This document shows, piece by piece, positions 7,509 to 12,553 of a DNA stretch of 12,794 nt. Both the position numbers and the translations under genes were made by a program. The notes under the pieces are model-generated. The model had not been told where the DNA came from and made no database searches. It was given only the letters and a program-made list of their open reading frames with translations. Within the stretch, counting starts at the first letter, position 1; every line of letters starts with the position of its first letter. This DNA comes from an uncultured Devosia sp. (lineage in GTDB: Bacteria > Pseudomonadota > Alphaproteobacteria > Rhizobiales > Devosiaceae): the NCBI GenBank assembly GCA_946481445.1, contig CAMLOA010000016.1, positions 1 through 12,794 on the forward strand, written 5' to 3'.

Positions 7509-8264
7509 TTATCTGGCTGTGTAGCCACCATCGACCAGATGATGGGAGCCCGTGATGAAAGATGCCTCGTCCGACAGCAGGAAGGTGGCCAGAGCCGCCA
7601 CTTCCGCAGCGGTCCCCAGCCGGCCCACGGGGTGCAGGGCTGCAATCCCCGACAGGGCGGCGGCATCGAGATTCCTGGACAGCATTGGGGTATCGATGAA
7701 GGCCGGGCCGATCGAATTGATGCGGACCCCGTGTTGGCCATACTCGATGGCGGCCGCCTTGGTGAGGCCGACAATGCCGTGCTTGGCGGCAACATAGGCC
7801 GGAGCATTGGCGAAGCCGACCGAACCGAGGATCGAGGACATGTTCACGATCGCTCCGCCTCCCGAGGCGACAATGGCGGGAATCTGATAGCGCAGCCCAT
7901 AGAAGACGCTGTCCAGGTTGGTTGCGATCACCCGCTGCCAGTTGTCGACCGGATACTCGCCTGTCGGTGCGCTGGCCCCGGCGATACCGGCATTGTTCAC
8001 CGCCAGGTGCAGGCCGCCATAGAGCCGCCTGGCGGCATCGACCATGGCTTCCACCTCGACCGCGTCGCTGACATCGACGGCGACGCCCGACGCCACGCCT
8101 CCCTGGCCGACAATCCCGGAAGCCACTGCCTTGGCGCCCTTTTCGTCAATATCGGCCAGCAGGACCTTGGCGCCGGATCCCGCCAGGCGCCATGCGATGG
8201 CGGCCCCGATCCCTGACGCCGCGCCGGTGACGATCGCAATTCTGCCGCTGAAATCGGTGTTCAC
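7509..8264 (-). CDS. Short-chain dehydrogenase/reductase (classical SDR)
   Basis: The product is a 251-residue NAD(P)-dependent oxidoreductase of the classical SDR family, soluble and cytoplasmic. It shows the cofactor motif TGAASGIG (13-20) and an acidic D38 after the second strand (ADID), which suggests NAD(H) preference. It also has NNAG (90-93), the catalytic S144 and Y-x3-K (Y157, K161), and the late PAFIDTPM and GSHHLVDGGY segments. The substrate cannot be read from the sequence. Hits of this kind are often called glucose 1-dehydrogenase or 3-oxoacyl-ACP reductase without proof. The start is GTG 8264: AAGGAG sits 6 nt before it, and residues before MNTDF do not belong to the fold. The upstream membrane-protein gene ends 11 nt before this start, so the two are probably translated from one message. 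Confidence 0.88.
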   Translation of the reverse strand: MNTDFSGRIAIVTGAASGIGAAIAWRLAGSGAKVLLADIDEKGAKAVASGIVGQGGVASGVAVDVSDAVEVEAMVDAARRLYGGLHLAVNNAGIAGASAPTGEYPVDNWQRVIATNLDSVFYGLRYQIPAIVASGGGAIVNMSSILGSVGFANAPAYVAAKHGIVGLTKAAAIEYGQHGVRINSIGPAFIDTPMLSRNLDAAALSGIAALHPVGRLGTAAEVAALATFLLSDEASFITGSHHLVDGGYTAR

Positions 8265-8275
8265 GCCGGGCTCCT

Positions 8276-8440
8276 TCACGGGAGCGCGGGCGCCATGTGC
8301 CCGCCCATGAAATAGGGCCAGACGAAAAGCCCCAGCAGCCCCATCCAGAAGTTGAGACGCAGATAGCCGATGGTGAACAGCCAGCCGGCAAACCAGAGGG
8401 CGCCCAGCGAGGTGTGCTGGGTGATCTTGATGCGCTCCAT
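8276..8440 (-). CDS. Small two-helix membrane protein (54 aa)
   Basis: This short gene reads MERIKITQHTSLGALWFAGW and continues to 54 residues, ending in HMAPALP. Two hydrophobic stretches, about 12-28 and 31-46, joined by the basic turn YLRLN, predict a helical hairpin in the inner membrane. It is rich in Trp, Phe and Leu. I do not recognise a family. Support comes from GGGGAGA at 8455-8449 spaced 8 nt from ATG 8440, the membrane-like composition, and the tight fit with the SDR gene, whose ribosome binding site begins right at this stop. It is the first gene of the minus-strand operon, with a predicted transcription start about 25 nt upstream behind box C1. Confidence 0.7.
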   Translation of the reverse strand: MERIKITQHTSLGALWFAGWLFTIGYLRLNFWMGLLGLFVWPYFMGGHMAPALP

Positions 8441-8472
8441 TCGTCCCGTCTCCCCGAGTTGCGGATACGGTC

Positions 8473-8513
8473 ACTATGCACGGGCCCGGTTCGACATCCT
8501 TGATCCAGAGCAA
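8473..8513 (-). promoter_or_regulatory. FNR/FixK-type box C1 and -10 (leftward)
   Basis: TTGAT-CCAG-AGCAA at 8500-8513 matches TTGAT-N4-ATCAA at 9 of 10 positions. On the minus strand CATAGT (8478-8473) is a 4-of-6 -10 hexamer starting 21 bp beyond the box. A start near 8466 would leave a 26-nt leader before the small membrane-protein gene at 8440. This box is distinct from box C2, which faces the other way. Confidence 0.6.
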
Positions 8514-8540
8514 GTCTTCAGGCTGCCTTCGACGCTGGAT

Positions 8541-8582
8541 TTGACCCGCGTCAAACCGGAGACTCCGCGGCCCCGGTACGAT
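8541..8582 (+). promoter_or_regulatory. FNR/FixK-type box C2 and -10 (rightward)
   Basis: TTGAC-CCGC-GTCAA at 8541-8554 is a perfect dyad of FNR/FixK type. TACGAT at 8577-8582 matches the -10 consensus at 4 of 6 positions and begins 22 bp after the box. The box centre is therefore about 41.5 bp before a predicted start near 8589, just ahead of the GGAGG of the USP gene at 8605. Confidence 0.75.
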
Positions 8583-8604
8583 GCAGGCAATGGTGGAGGT
8601 GGGC

Positions 8605-9417
8605 ATGGAAATCCGCAATATCGGCCTGTTGGTCGACCCCTTTGGCATCGACAAGGACGTGGTCGCACTGGCGAGCGAGCTGGCGAGGCGCAACCACGGC
8701 CTGTTGACCGGTGTGGCCGCCGCCGCGCCCCCCATCGTCCTGACCGGGATGGACGGGGGCGTCGCCGGCGCCGTTTATGCCGACCAGTATGCCGAACTCG
8801 AAACATCGCTGAAGGCGGCCGGCGAGGCCTTTGCCGGGCTGGTGCCGCAGGGCGTCAGGCACCGGTGGGAGTGGTCCGTCCAGCGTCCCGACAATGCCAT
8901 CCTGGCCATCGCGCGATGCGTCGACATCATCGTGGTGGGCGCGGAGTTGGCGCAGGCCGGTCCCAGCGAGCTCGACATGGGCTCGGTGCTGCTGGGCAGC
9001 GGCCGTCCGGTGCTGCTGCCGGCGCGCGGCTTGCGGAAGCTGAAGAACGCCAGGATCGTGGTTGCCTGGAAGGATACCAGGGAGGCGCGCCGGGCCACGG
9101 CCGACGCCTTGCCGCTGCTCAAGCAGGCAGACGATGTGGTGGTCATCGTGGTGGATGAGGGCAACCTCGCCGCCGAGCGGGCCAGCATGCTCGATGTCGT
9201 GGGGTGGCTGGTCTCTCATGAGGTCAAGGCACGTGGCGATGTCCTGCCCGACAGGGGTGGGGTGGCGCGGACCATTACCCAGGCCGGCCTGGACCACCAC
9301 GCCGACCTCGTCGTCAGCGGCGCTTACGGACACAGCCGGCTTCGCGAGTGGCTGTTCGGTGGCGCGACCCGCGACCTGCTCGCGGAGGCCGGCATCAGCC
9401 GGCTCATGTCCGCCTGA
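8605..9417 (+). CDS. Universal stress protein, tandem UspA domains (second copy)
   Basis: The product has 270 residues in two UspA-like halves. The first half (about 1-140) starts IRNIGLLVDPFG. The second half (about 147-270) starts ARIVVAWKDTREARRA and holds the nucleotide loop SGAYGHSRLREWLFGGATRD (238-257), again with GG where many USPs have GS. The last strand reads EAGISRLMSA instead of the usual P-V-L/M-x-x-H, so the end is atypical. Its nucleotide loop resembles that of the USP at 1397 (GAFGRSRLQEFILGGATR), so the two are related but clearly diverged. The start ATG 8605 has GGAGG 5 nt upstream; ATG 8581 does not and overlaps the predicted -10. It is a single-gene unit behind box C2, closed by the inverted repeat at 9436-9486. 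Confidence 0.88.
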   Translation: MEIRNIGLLVDPFGIDKDVVALASELARRNHGLLTGVAAAAPPIVLTGMDGGVAGAVYADQYAELETSLKAAGEAFAGLVPQGVRHRWEWSVQRPDNAILAIARCVDIIVVGAELAQAGPSELDMGSVLLGSGRPVLLPARGLRKLKNARIVVAWKDTREARRATADALPLLKQADDVVVIVVDEGNLAAERASMLDVVGWLVSHEVKARGDVLPDRGGVARTITQAGLDHHADLVVSGAYGHSRLREWLFGGATRDLLAEAGISRLMSA

Positions 9418-9435
9418 TCCTACCTGTTGGCGGAT

Positions 9436-9486
9436 GCGGCGTGGAACCTGGCGCATGCCGGGGCATGCGCCAGATATCCACGCCGC
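9436..9486. terminator. Large two-part inverted repeat between convergent genes
   Basis: The outer arms GCGGCGTGGA (9436-9445) and TCCACGCCGC (9477-9486) are perfectly complementary. The inner arms CTGGCGCATGCC (9448-9459) and GGCATGCGCCAG (9462-9473) are also perfect, separated by GG. A small internal loop (AC against ATA) divides the two stems, giving 22 paired positions in 51 nt. It sits between the ends of the USP gene (9417) and the secreted-protein gene (9513) and would fold equally well in both transcripts. No U-run follows, so a two-way terminator or 3' stabilising structure is the likely role. Confidence 0.7.
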
Positions 9487-9512
9487 TGGACGACCTCAGG
9501 TCCGTCAGGGAT

Positions 9513-9905
9513 CTACTGCAGATAGAGATCCACGGTGTCGTCGGTGTTGTCCACGATGAGGACCGCGGAATTGGGATCCAGGCCATTGTCCGAAAACCAC
9601 TGGGCCGCCTCGGCATTGGCCTTGATCGCCTCACGCAGCCGCGGGACCGCGCCGCTCGAGTCGACGGCACTGCAGACCGCCTCGTACTCGTCGAAGTCCA
9701 GCACGTCGGGCAGGTGGTAGACGGTCACCGAACTGGCGGCGACAAGGTCCTGGATATCCTCTTCGTTGAAGATCCCGACCTGGCACTGCAGATCGGCACC
9801 CGCAATATCCTGGTTGCCGCCATCGACCATGACCGGCGCGGCAAAGGCAGTCGAGCCCAAGGCCACGGTGGCAGCAAAGGCCAGTGCAATGATAGACTTG
9901 TTCAA
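9513..9905 (-). CDS. Secreted small protein of unknown function
   Basis: The product is a 130-residue protein with a clear Sec signal: NKS, a hydrophobic IIALAFAATVALG core, then STAFA-AP with probable cleavage after residue 22 or 23. The mature part is acidic and has two Cys (C41 and C78) that could form a disulfide in the periplasm. The region EEDIQDLVAASSVTVYHLPD and the end SAVLIVDNTDDTVDLYLQ look like a small alpha/beta fold. I do not recognise a family. The start codon is TTG 9905, supported by AGGAG 8 nt upstream and by the signal peptide beginning exactly there; no ATG or GTG start is close. The gene has its own promoter with box D, and ends facing the USP gene across the inverted repeat. 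Confidence 0.78.
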   Translation of the reverse strand: MNKSIIALAFAATVALGSTAFAAPVMVDGGNQDIAGADLQCQVGIFNEEDIQDLVAASSVTVYHLPDVLDFDEYEAVCSAVDSSGAVPRLREAIKANAEAAQWFSDNGLDPNSAVLIVDNTDDTVDLYLQ

Positions 9906-9971
9906 TTCAACAGCTCCTGTCTTGTGTTCGTGGATTTGCTTGGAGCCTGCTTTCAGCTGGCCCTGCTTCTA

Positions 9972-10011
9972 TTTAGAATGAATCGAAACGCCCGGCCTTG
10001 ATGGTGGTCAA
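9972..10011 (-). promoter_or_regulatory. FNR/FixK-type box D and -10
   Basis: TTGAT-GGTG-GTCAA at 9998-10011 is a near-perfect FNR/FixK dyad. On the minus strand TCTAAA (9977-9972) is a 4-of-6 -10 match beginning 20 bp beyond the box. A start near 9965 leaves a leader of about 60 nt before TTG 9905. The box lies between the small gene at 10043-10273 and the secreted-protein gene, so the latter is its natural target. Confidence 0.65.
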
Positions 10012-10042
10012 AAGTCTCCGAGACGCCGGGCCAGGCTGCCGA

Positions 10043-10273
10043 TCATGCCAATTGCGATCGCCTCGTTCCTGCTGGCGTCACGCGCTGGGGATCGGGCTGG
10101 AACCTGTCGAGGTGACCCGCCAGCACGATTCCCATTTCGTCCAGTTCCCGCAGGACGGCCTCCGGCACGGGACGGCACCCGCACGCTGCTTCGTGCCGCA
10201 GGTGCCAGCCAAGGAAGTTTGTCCTGGGGTAGATGGGGATGGGATTGTTCCGATGCCAATCCTTGGGGGACAT
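10043..10273 (-). CDS. Small HxxHxxxCxC-motif protein (paralogue 2)
   Basis: The product has 76 residues from ATG 10273 and reads MSPKDWHRNNPIPIYPRTNF, then LGWHLRHEAACGCRPVPEAV and RELDEMGIVL. The central part matches the 60-residue protein at 2359-2541: W-H-x2-H-x3-C-x-C-R-x2-P-x4-REL is kept in both, and both start with a Trp-His-containing N-terminus and a Pro/Thr/basic linker. A shared metal or redox site is plausible but untested. ATG 10273 has GAGGAG 9 nt upstream; ATG 10282 directly abuts that site, so 10273 is preferred. The C-terminal tail (FQPDPQRVTPAGTRRSQLA) has no counterpart in paralogue 1. The gene follows the BON gene on the same strand by 121 nt, with a hairpin between them and no FNR-type box of its own that I can find. 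Confidence 0.72.
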   Translation of the reverse strand: MSPKDWHRNNPIPIYPRTNFLGWHLRHEAACGCRPVPEAVLRELDEMGIVLAGHLDRFQPDPQRVTPAGTRRSQLA

Positions 10274-10304
10274 GACGCTCATCTCCTCGTGATGGCCACG
10301 CCCT

Positions 10305-10331
10305 GCCGACGGGGCATCGCGCCCCACCGGC
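10305..10331 (-). terminator. Intercistronic hairpin between BON gene and small gene
   Basis: In the minus-strand RNA, GCCGGUGGGGC and GCCCCGUCGGC can pair along 11 positions (two G-U) around the loop GCGAU. It lies 64 nt after the BON stop and about 32 nt before the ATG of the small gene. It lacks a U-run, so it could terminate part of the BON transcripts or mark an RNA processing or stabilising site. Confidence 0.4.
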
Positions 10332-10394
10332 CCGGGCATTGCCTGGCTGCGGCAGCGGGCGATGGTCCGCCACCGCACTGGCGTGATTGGCTGG

Positions 10395-11042
10395 TCAGGC
10401 GATGCCCAGGTGATCTTCCACCTGCTTCACACCCGGCGCCGCCCAGGCGGCGCGCTCGGCAATGTAGCGGTCCGACCAGGCCTTGACCTTGCCTTCCAGG
10501 ATCACCTTGCCGTCGGCGACCCGCACCTTGATGGCATCGGCCTCGACTTCCGCATTGCGCCTGAGGGCATTCTCGATGCGGGTCTTGACGTCCACCGAGG
10601 TCGCGCGGGGCGCCACGGTGATCTGGTTGTAGATGCCGGTAATGCCCTGCATGTCCCGCACGGCCCGGTAGGCGCTGTCTTTCTGGTATTGCCACTCGAC
10701 CGTCCCGGTCAGGGTCACGTACCCCTTCTGCACCTTCACCTTGACCGCATCGGCGGGGATGAAGGCGTTCCAGTGGATGAGATCGGCCGCGCGCTTGGCC
10801 AGGACGTCATCGGCCGTGGACTTGGCCCCGACCGGCCGGACCTCGATCTCCTCGGCAAAGCCGCGGACGCCCTTGAGGCGACTGACGATATCCTCGATCT
10901 TGGCCTTCTGGGCATAGGTGGGAACGTGTCCCGTCAGTGTGACGATGCCGTTTTCCACGGCGACGCCGATATCTGCGGCGTCGATGCTCGGTTCGAATTC
11001 CAGCTCGTCATTGATCAGTTGCTTCAGTGTGAGGTCGGACAT
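10395..11042 (-). CDS. Triple BON-domain protein
   Basis: The product has 215 residues with three consecutive BON domains, at about 5-70, 78-145 and 150-213. Each shows the helix, the G-x-V-T-L-x-G-x-V strand pair and a closing V-x-x-V/I-x-N/D-x-I/L segment: GIVTLTGHV (32-40), GYVTLTGTVEW (107-117) and GKVILEGKV (178-186). BON domains are thought to bind phospholipid or other ligands at the envelope and often appear in osmotic or general stress proteins. There is no signal peptide, so this copy is probably cytoplasmic or membrane-associated from the inside. ATG 11042 has AGGAG spaced 6 nt. Box E with its -10 places the transcription start about 34 nt upstream, so it has its own promoter although fixK lies just upstream on the same strand. 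Confidence 0.88.
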   Translation of the reverse strand: MSDLTLKQLINDELEFEPSIDAADIGVAVENGIVTLTGHVPTYAQKAKIEDIVSRLKGVRGFAEEIEVRPVGAKSTADDVLAKRAADLIHWNAFIPADAVKVKVQKGYVTLTGTVEWQYQKDSAYRAVRDMQGITGIYNQITVAPRATSVDVKTRIENALRRNAEVEADAIKVRVADGKVILEGKVKAWSDRYIAERAAWAAPGVKQVEDHLGIA

Positions 11043-11082
11043 TTGGGTCTCCTGCCTGTTTGACGCCTCGGCGTGTTGGCGC

Positions 11083-11123
11083 AGTCTAGTGGCGCGTCCG
11101 GTGAGGATTTTGACGCCTGTCAA
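11083..11123 (-). promoter_or_regulatory. FNR/FixK-type box E and -10
   Basis: TTGAC-GCCT-GTCAA at 11110-11123 is a perfect dyad. On the minus strand TAGACT (11088-11083) begins 21 bp beyond it, the same hexamer and spacing as behind box B. The predicted start near 11076 serves the BON gene. The TGA of the fixK gene (11120-11122) lies inside the box. Confidence 0.72.
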
Positions 11124-11764
11124 ATCCAGTCCCTGCAGCCGCGGTCCTGCAGCCCGGCAATGTCGACGAGCTCTATGGAATGGATGTCCGGAACGCGGAT
11201 CAGCCCCTGCTCCTTGAACCGGCGCAGGACGCGGGAAATGGTCTCGAAGGTGACACCGAGAAAGTCGGCGATATCGCTGCGCTGCATGGGAAGGGTGATG
11301 CGCTTTGCGGCGCCCTGGCGTTCGGCGAGGTCGCACAGGAACCAGGCCAGGCGTTCATCGACACTGGTGCGTCCCAGCACCAGTAGATGGCCCTGGAAGC
11401 GCGTCAGGGTCTCGAGGGCCAGCGGCAGCAGCTTGGTGCAGGCATCGTGATCGCGCCCGGGTCGCAGGATGCGAACGCCGGCATCTTCCACCGCTTCGGC
11501 AAAGAAGCGATGATCCTCGCCGCTTTCCCAGCCGAAGACGTCACCGGCAAAGCAGAAGCCGCAGACCTGGCGCCGGCCATCGGCCGTGAACCGTCCGATG
11601 CGGATGCAACCAAACTCGACCGCATAAAGCGGCCCGGAAGGTTCCCCCTGGCCGTAGACCTCTGTGCCGCCGTGGTAGATGGTCAGCGCCTCCTGCGCGA
11701 CGCCGGACAGATAGCCGTCCGCGGGGGAGCCTTTGCTGGTTGAAATGCCGGATTGGAAGGTCAT
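11120..11764 (-). CDS. fixK: FixK-like CRP/FNR-family transcription regulator
   Basis: The product has 214 residues from ATG 11764. An N-terminal cyclic-nucleotide-type beta-roll (about 25-110) is followed by a dimer helix (115-150) and a winged HTH (158-195). The recognition helix contains E174-T-I-S177-R178, the E-x2-S-R pattern by which FNR, FixK and Anr read TTGA half-sites. This fits the TTGAC/TTGAT boxes around it. The N-terminal cysteine cluster that holds the FNR iron-sulphur centre is absent (Cys at 53, 68, 71, 109, 144, 210), which points to a FixK-type regulator controlled by its own synthesis. An alternative start, ATG 11803 with GAGG spaced 6 nt, would add 13 residues. It lies downstream of fixJ behind a possible FixJ site, and its stop codon is inside box E. 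Confidence 0.83.
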   Translation of the reverse strand: MTFQSGISTSKGSPADGYLSGVAQEALTIYHGGTEVYGQGEPSGPLYAVEFGCIRIGRFTADGRRQVCGFCFAGDVFGWESGEDHRFFAEAVEDAGVRILRPGRDHDACTKLLPLALETLTRFQGHLLVLGRTSVDERLAWFLCDLAERQGAAKRITLPMQRSDIADFLGVTFETISRVLRRFKEQGLIRVPDIHSIELVDIAGLQDRGCRDWI

Positions 11765-11832
11765 GTCCTGCTCCCCAAGGTTAATGGGAAGTTCATGCCC
11801 CATACGGGACCTCGCGAATATCGGGTCGGAAA

Positions 11833-11850
11833 CCTAGTAGAATCCCTAGG
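11833..11850 (-). promoter_or_regulatory. Dyad upstream of fixK, candidate FixJ site
   Basis: CCTAG-N8-CTAGG forms an 18-bp dyad with perfect 5-bp arms and core TAGAATCC. It lies 30 nt before ATG 11803 and 69 nt before ATG 11764. FixJ is a LuxR-type dimer known to activate fixK promoters, and this is the only clear dyad of suitable size in the interval apart from simple GC hairpins. GATATT (11822-11817, minus strand) could be a -10. I cannot confirm the match to a FixJ matrix. Confidence 0.4.
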
Positions 11851-11897
11851 GGTCGCTCCGCTGCGGAGCCGGCGCCGGTCCGGGCGGGGTCATGCCA

Positions 11898-11918
11898 TCG
11901 GCGGCAGCGTCCCGCCGA
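11898..11918 (-). terminator. Hairpin just after fixJ
   Basis: TCGGCGG (11898-11904) and CCGCCGA (11912-11918) form a 7-bp GC-rich stem with a 7-nt loop, starting 8 nt after the fixJ stop on the minus strand. No U-run follows. A second small stem, GCTCCG-CTG-CGGAGC, lies at 11855-11869. Either could end fixLJ transcripts before the fixK promoter. Confidence 0.35.
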
Positions 11919-11926
11919 GGGCCCCC

Positions 11927-12553
11927 CTATTGGAGGTCGTCGATCTCGATGCCGACCGAAAGGGCCATGCGGACCAGCTCGGACAACGTTCCGGCATGGA
12001 GCTTGGCCATCACATTGGCCCGATAGACTTCGACGGTGCGAGGACTGAGATTTTGTTCGCGGGCCACGGTCTTGTTGGACTTGCCTGCCACCACGCCCTC
12101 GAAGACCTGCCGTTCGCGCTCGCTGAGGCTGGCGAGCCGATCCCGGATCACGTCCTGTTCGCGGCGAAGGTCGCTGGCGTCGCGGGCCTGGCCGACCGCA
12201 CGGGCCAGGGCCTCGAGCAGAACGCCGTCGTCGAAGGGTTTCTCGATGAAATCGATGGCGCCCGCCTTCATCGCGGCGACGGCCATGGCGACGTCTCCGT
12301 GCCCCGTCACCACGATGGCGGGGATGGTATCGCCCGCCTCCCTGATCTTGCGGAGCATGACGACGCCATCCATGTCGGGCATCTGCAGGTCCGTCACCAC
12401 GCAGTGGCCCGGCGGGTAGGGGCGCGCCGCCAGGAACGAGGCGGCCGAATCGTGCACGCGGACGGCATAGCCCGCCGCCGAGATCAGGAAGGCGAGGGAC
12501 TGCCGGACAGATGGCTCGTCGTCCACCACATGCACGATAACGCTATCGGACAT
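11927..12553 (-). CDS. fixJ: FixJ-family response regulator (REC + LuxR HTH)
   Basis: The 208-residue product matches the FixJ length. The receiver domain (about 4-120) has the acidic pair D11-D12, the phosphoacceptor D55 in TDLQMP, T83 and K105 in EKPF. A linker leads to a LuxR-type HTH (about 143-205) with [19 protein letters not shown] and [16 protein letters not shown]. FixJ proteins are phosphorylated by FixL at low oxygen and activate fixK and related promoters. ATG 12553 has GGGAGG spaced 8 nt. The kinase stop lies 11 nt inside this gene, so the two are translationally coupled. The closely related TodR/NodW/StyR regulators look alike; the FixL-like kinase tail and the adjacent FixK-like gene favour FixJ. 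Confidence 0.86.
   Translation of the reverse strand: MSDSVIVHVVDDEPSVRQSLAFLISAAGYAVRVHDSAASFLAARPYPPGHCVVTDLQMPDMDGVVMLRKIREAGDTIPAIVVTGHGDVAMAVAAMKAGAIDFIEKPFDDGVLLEALARAVGQARDASDLRREQDVIRDRLASLSERERQVFEGVVAGKSNKTVAREQNLSPRTVEVYRANVMAKLHAGTLSELVRMALSVGIEIDDLQ

Noticed and set aside
8265..8735. N-terminal extension of the SDR to 8735
   Set aside because: The extension crosses two promoters and the small membrane-protein gene. GTG 8264 has an ideal ribosome binding site and fits the fold.
11120..11803. Assigning the CRP/FNR protein as an oxygen-sensing FNR
   Set aside because: The N-terminal cysteine cluster needed for the iron-sulphur centre is missing. A FixK-type regulator fits better.
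11855..11878. GC-rich small hairpin and palindrome upstream of fixK
   Set aside because: GCTCCG-CTG-CGGAGC and CCGGCGCCGG are expected by chance at this base composition. No U-run or regulatory logic is seen.
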